Below, one piece after another: positions 61,455 through 64,000 of a DNA stretch of 64,000 nt. Positions within the stretch are counted from its first letter, which is position 1, and every line of letters starts with the position of its first letter. Source of the DNA: G965198795 sp965198795. GTDB taxonomy: Bacteria; Pseudomonadota; Alphaproteobacteria; Rhodospirillales; Casp-alpha2. A program made the position numbers and the translations under genes. The notes beneath the pieces were generated by a model. The model was not told where the DNA came from and ran no database searches. It was given only the letters and a program-made list of their open reading frames with translations. The DNA is taken from contig OZ240674.1 in assembly GCA_965198795.1 (NCBI GenBank), positions 1,984,001 through 2,048,000 on the forward strand, given 5' to 3'.

Positions 61455-63260
61455 ATGCACCCTTTCCGCACCCATACCTGTAACGACCTTCGTTTAGAGC
61501 ATGTGGGCGAGACCGTTCGACTTTCCGGCTGGCTGCACCGCAAGCGGGACCATGGGGGCTTGGTGTTCGTCGATTTGCGCGACCATTATGGCTTGACGCA
61601 AGTGGTCGTGGATGCGTCGTCTCCTTTGCTGACTGTAATCGAAGGCGCTCGCACGGAAAGCGTGTTGACCGTCACCGGTCCCGTCTCCAGGCGCTCGGAC
61701 GAAACCATCAATCCGAACCTGCCGACCGGCGAGATCGAGATGAGGATTGATGAAGTGTGTGTGGAAAGCGCGGCTGAGACGCTGCCCATGCCGGTCTTTG
61801 GTGAGGCTGAGTACGGCGAAGAGACGCGGCTGAAGTACCGATTCCTCGACCTTCGCCGGGAAACCTTGCACGCCAACATCATTTTGCGTTCCCAAGTCAT
61901 TTCCTCTATTCGCCGCCGGATGATCGAGCGGGGCTTTTTGGAGATACAGACGCCGATCCTCAACGCTTCCAGCCCGGAAGGAGCGCGGGATTATCTGGTG
62001 CCCGCCCGCCAGCACCCCGGCAAATTCTACGCGCTGCCTCAGGCGCCGCAGCAGTTCAAACAGCTGCTGATGGTTTCAGGTTTCGATAAATATTTCCAAA
62101 TCGCGCCTTGCTTCCGGGATGAAGACGCCCGCGCGGACCGGAGTCCCGGTGAGTTTTATCAGCTCGACGTCGAGATGGCCTTCGTTACCCAGGCTGATGT
62201 GTTCAATGCCTTGGAGCCGGTTCTCGCCGGCGTATTTGAAGAGTTTGCGGGTGACCGCGAAGTCACCCCGGCGCCGTTCCCGCGCATCCCGTACGCCGAG
62301 TCGATGGTGAAGTATGGCAATGACAAGCCGGACCTGCGGAATCCCATCGAGATGCAGGACGTGACGGAGACCTTCCGGGGGTCGGGCTTCAAGATATTCG
62401 CGAACATGATCGAAAAGAACGGCAAGGTTCGCGTTCACGCCATTCCGGCCAAAACGGGCGGCGGGCGCGCCTTTTGCGACCGCATGAACAACTGGGCGCA
62501 GGGAGAAGGTCAGCCGGGCTTGGGCTATATTTTCTTCCGGGATGGGGAGGGCGCGGGTCCGCTCGCCAAGAACATCGGGGCTGAGCGAACGGAAGCTCTG
62601 CGCCGGGAACTGGGCCTGGAAGACGGCGACGCCGTTTTCTTCATCGCCGGCGCGCCGGCGGAATTCGCACCTTTCGCGGCGGCCGCTCGGATGAAGGTGG
62701 GTGAAGAGTTGGGCCTGTGTGAAAAGGACGCGTTCCGCTTCTGCTGGATTGTCGATTATCCCATGTACGAGCTGGACGAAAATGGCAAGGCGGCGTTCTC
62801 TCATAACCCGTTCTCCATGCCGCAAGGCGGTCTGGAGGCGCTGGAAACCAAGGACCCGCTCGACGTATTGGCCTACCAGTACGACATCGTTTGTAACGGT
62901 GTAGAACTGTCATCCGGCGCCATACGGAACCACAAACCGGAAATCATGCTTAAGGCGTTCGAGATCGCGGGTTATGAGCGGGAGGCCGTCGAGCGGGAAT
63001 TCGGCGGCATGTACCGGGCCTTCCGATATGGCGCCCCGCCCCACGGCGGTTCGGCCCCCGGCATCGACCGGATCGTCATGTTGTTGGCGGACGAGCCCAA
63101 CATTCGCGAAGTGATTGCGTTCCCCATGAACCAGCAGGCGCAGGACCTGTTGATGGGGGCGCCGGCGGAAATTGACGACTCGCGGCTGAAAGAACTTCAT
63201 CTGAAGCTAAATTTGCCGAAGCACGGCAAATCCGGCGGCTCTGATGATTTGGCGCGGTAG
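61455..63260 (+). CDS. aspS: Aspartyl-tRNA synthetase
   Basis: Class II synthetase of bacterial type, 601 residues. It has the N-terminal anticodon-binding OB fold (MHPFRTHTCNDLRLEHVGET), the class II motif 2 region (CFRDEDARADRSPGEFYQLD), the bacterial insertion (GAD-like) domain, and motif 3 (GGSAPGIDRIVMLL). It charges tRNA-Asp; in alphaproteobacteria such enzymes are often non-discriminating and also load tRNA-Asn, which the sequence alone does not settle. No strong ribosome-binding site; GGA lies about 8 bases before the ATG. It lies close to rnd, as in many relatives. Confidence 0.97.
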   Translation: MHPFRTHTCNDLRLEHVGETVRLSGWLHRKRDHGGLVFVDLRDHYGLTQVVVDASSPLLTVIEGARTESVLTVTGPVSRRSDETINPNLPTGEIEMRIDEVCVESAAETLPMPVFGEAEYGEETRLKYRFLDLRRETLHANIILRSQVISSIRRRMIERGFLEIQTPILNASSPEGARDYLVPARQHPGKFYALPQAPQQFKQLLMVSGFDKYFQIAPCFRDEDARADRSPGEFYQLDVEMAFVTQADVFNALEPVLAGVFEEFAGDREVTPAPFPRIPYAESMVKYGNDKPDLRNPIEMQDVTETFRGSGFKIFANMIEKNGKVRVHAIPAKTGGGRAFCDRMNNWAQGEGQPGLGYIFFRDGEGAGPLAKNIGAERTEALRRELGLEDGDAVFFIAGAPAEFAPFAAAARMKVGEELGLCEKDAFRFCWIVDYPMYELDENGKAAFSHNPFSMPQGGLEALETKDPLDVLAYQYDIVCNGVELSSGAIRNHKPEIMLKAFEIAGYEREAVEREFGGMYRAFRYGAPPHGGSAPGIDRIVMLLADEPNIREVIAFPMNQQAQDLLMGAPAEIDDSRLKELHLKLNLPKHGKSGGSDDLAR

Positions 63261-63724
63261 AACCGCTCCATGAGTCAACCGGCTATTGGAAATACGGCGT
63301 ATTCTCAAGCTCACGGGCACAATTTGGCCGCATTGCGGCCCGGTCATGAGCCACTGTCTGAAACTGATGATGGACGTTGCGCCCGGGCGCGGGAATTTCG
63401 TCAACGAAATTAATTATGCGGAATTATGGAACACCTTCCGGCGGTCGCGCGGGAGACCAGAAGCTGGTTAAGGTTTATGATCGCCCGCTTGTTTATGCGG
63501 TCAGTTGCGCAAAGCGTTTATATCAGACGCGATATAGCGTCTTACAGCGATAATCATGTCACGCGCGGGTTTCGCCGTAAGGACGAAAACGGACGCTTGT
63601 CTAGGATTTGCTCGCGCGGGTCCGGGGAAATGGCTCCCGTCATAATTCACCTTCAAGAATGGAGAGTCACAAATCAAATATCTCGGGGGTCTCCCTTTAT
63701 GGCTCCGGCTTAGAGATCAACGCC
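63261..63724. other. Intergenic region between aspS and flagellin
   Basis: About 460 bases between two converging genes, with no supported gene. A 6-base stem AGACGC-GATATA-GCGTCT at 63525-63542 is the only clear structure; it lacks a T-run. Confidence 0.5.
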
Positions 63725-64000
63725 CTAGTTGAACAGGTTCAGGATGCCCTGTTCGGACTGACCGGCGAAGGCCAGGGCCGAAATACCAAGCTGCTGTCTG
63801 GTTTGCAGAGCGAGCAGGTTGGCGCCTTCCGTGTTCACGTCGGCCAGCGTCAGCAGACCGGCGCCCACCTCGAGGGTGTTGATGTAGGTCTCCGTGAAGT
63901 CCAAACGGGTTCGCAGCAAGGCGACGTTCGAACCCAAAGACTGGGATTCCGCCCGAAGAATCTGTATGGCGGATTCGAGTTGCGCGGAGAGTAATTCAAT
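63725..64000 (-). CDS. Flagellin, C-terminal end (gene continues beyond window)
   Basis: The visible 91 residues end with the conserved flagellin C-terminal D0 helix: LLTLADVNTEGANLLALQTR, QQLGISALAFAGQSEQGILN and LFN. The preceding coiled segment (IELLSAQLESAIQILRAESQ) is the D1 part. The N-terminus lies outside the window, so gene number and size are unknown. It supports flagellar motility. Confidence 0.9.
   Translation of the reverse strand: MELLSAQLESAIQILRAESQSLGSNVALLRTRLDFTETYINTLEVGAGLLTLADVNTEGANLLALQTRQQLGISALAFAGQSEQGILNLFN

Noticed and set aside
63261..63724. Open frames on the + strand between aspS and flagellin
   Set aside because: No ribosome-binding site or family pattern; part of one runs antisense to flagellin.

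Overview
The window reads as chromosomal DNA of a GC-rich alphaproteobacterium, probably Rhodospirillales-like. The basis is a MucR/Ros regulator, a ChvG/ChvI two-component system, a gltD-gltB pair, the glnD-murJ-trpS block, the rnd/aspS pair, a PAS kinase next to ahcY, and a GTTC-N7-GTTC LexA-type box. No rRNA, tRNA or CRISPR array was seen. The organism is probably motile, since there is a chemotaxis receptor and the end of a flagellin gene at the right edge.

Layout. 1-5.3 kb: a truncated PAS sensor kinase, an AT-rich island carrying a Fic protein, and ahcY. 5.7-12.4 kb: nfuA, a Bax-like glucosaminidase, a NodB-type deacetylase with an altered metal motif, a coupled small-protein/transporter pair, tsaB, tusA and mucR. 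12.7-15.9 kb: a chemotaxis receptor and uppP. 16.2-22.3 kb: glutamate synthase (gltD, gltB). 22.3-26.7 kb: a recent tandem duplication of a PAS_5 gene, a class I amidotransferase, and a gene of unknown function behind a Fur box near a HugZ-like heme gene. 26.9-30.7 kb: chvI-chvG and an AmpG-like permease. 30.8-42.9 kb: a truncated ppa, dapB, glnD, murJ, trpS, moeB, a DsrE-like gene, pabC-pabB, a D-2-hydroxyacid dehydrogenase and an SH3 protein. 43-45 kb: an IS5-type fragment and a broken Sel1-like gene. 45-52.1 kb: a class IV aminotransferase, then a degraded podovirus-like module (S24 repressor, SOS box, two conserved small genes, portal, Bbp19-like protein, scaffold) with no terminase or major capsid gene. 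52.1-55.4 kb: a Sel1-like exported protein and an unusual fusion of an ODP-like metallo-beta-lactamase domain to a DHH phosphoesterase. 55.8-58.7 kb: a decayed IS1595-type element beside the tail of an ACC deaminase gene, a 49-residue small protein, a LysR regulator and a GST pseudogene. 58.7-64 kb: rnd, a NIPSNAP-type pseudogene, a queuosine-precursor transporter, aspS and the flagellin end.

How the genes fit together. Nitrogen status is covered by glnD and gltBD. Envelope building and sensing are covered by uppP, murJ, dapB, AmpG, the Bax-like enzyme, the deacetylase and ChvG/ChvI. Folate synthesis is covered by pabB and pabC, and translation and RNA by trpS, aspS, tsaB, rnd and the queuosine transporter. 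The accessory regions show gene decay (at least eight pseudogenes or fragments), two families of dispersed repeats, and tandem duplications at several scales: 13-22 bp in intergenic DNA, 141 bp in a protein linker, and 736 bp for a whole gene.

Most interesting points: the ODP-DHH fusion with a duplicated linker whose changes are all silent and an ODP domain that has lost metal ligands; the SOS-box phage module without capsid or packaging genes; the tandem PAS_5 pair; and the Fur-box gene of unknown function.
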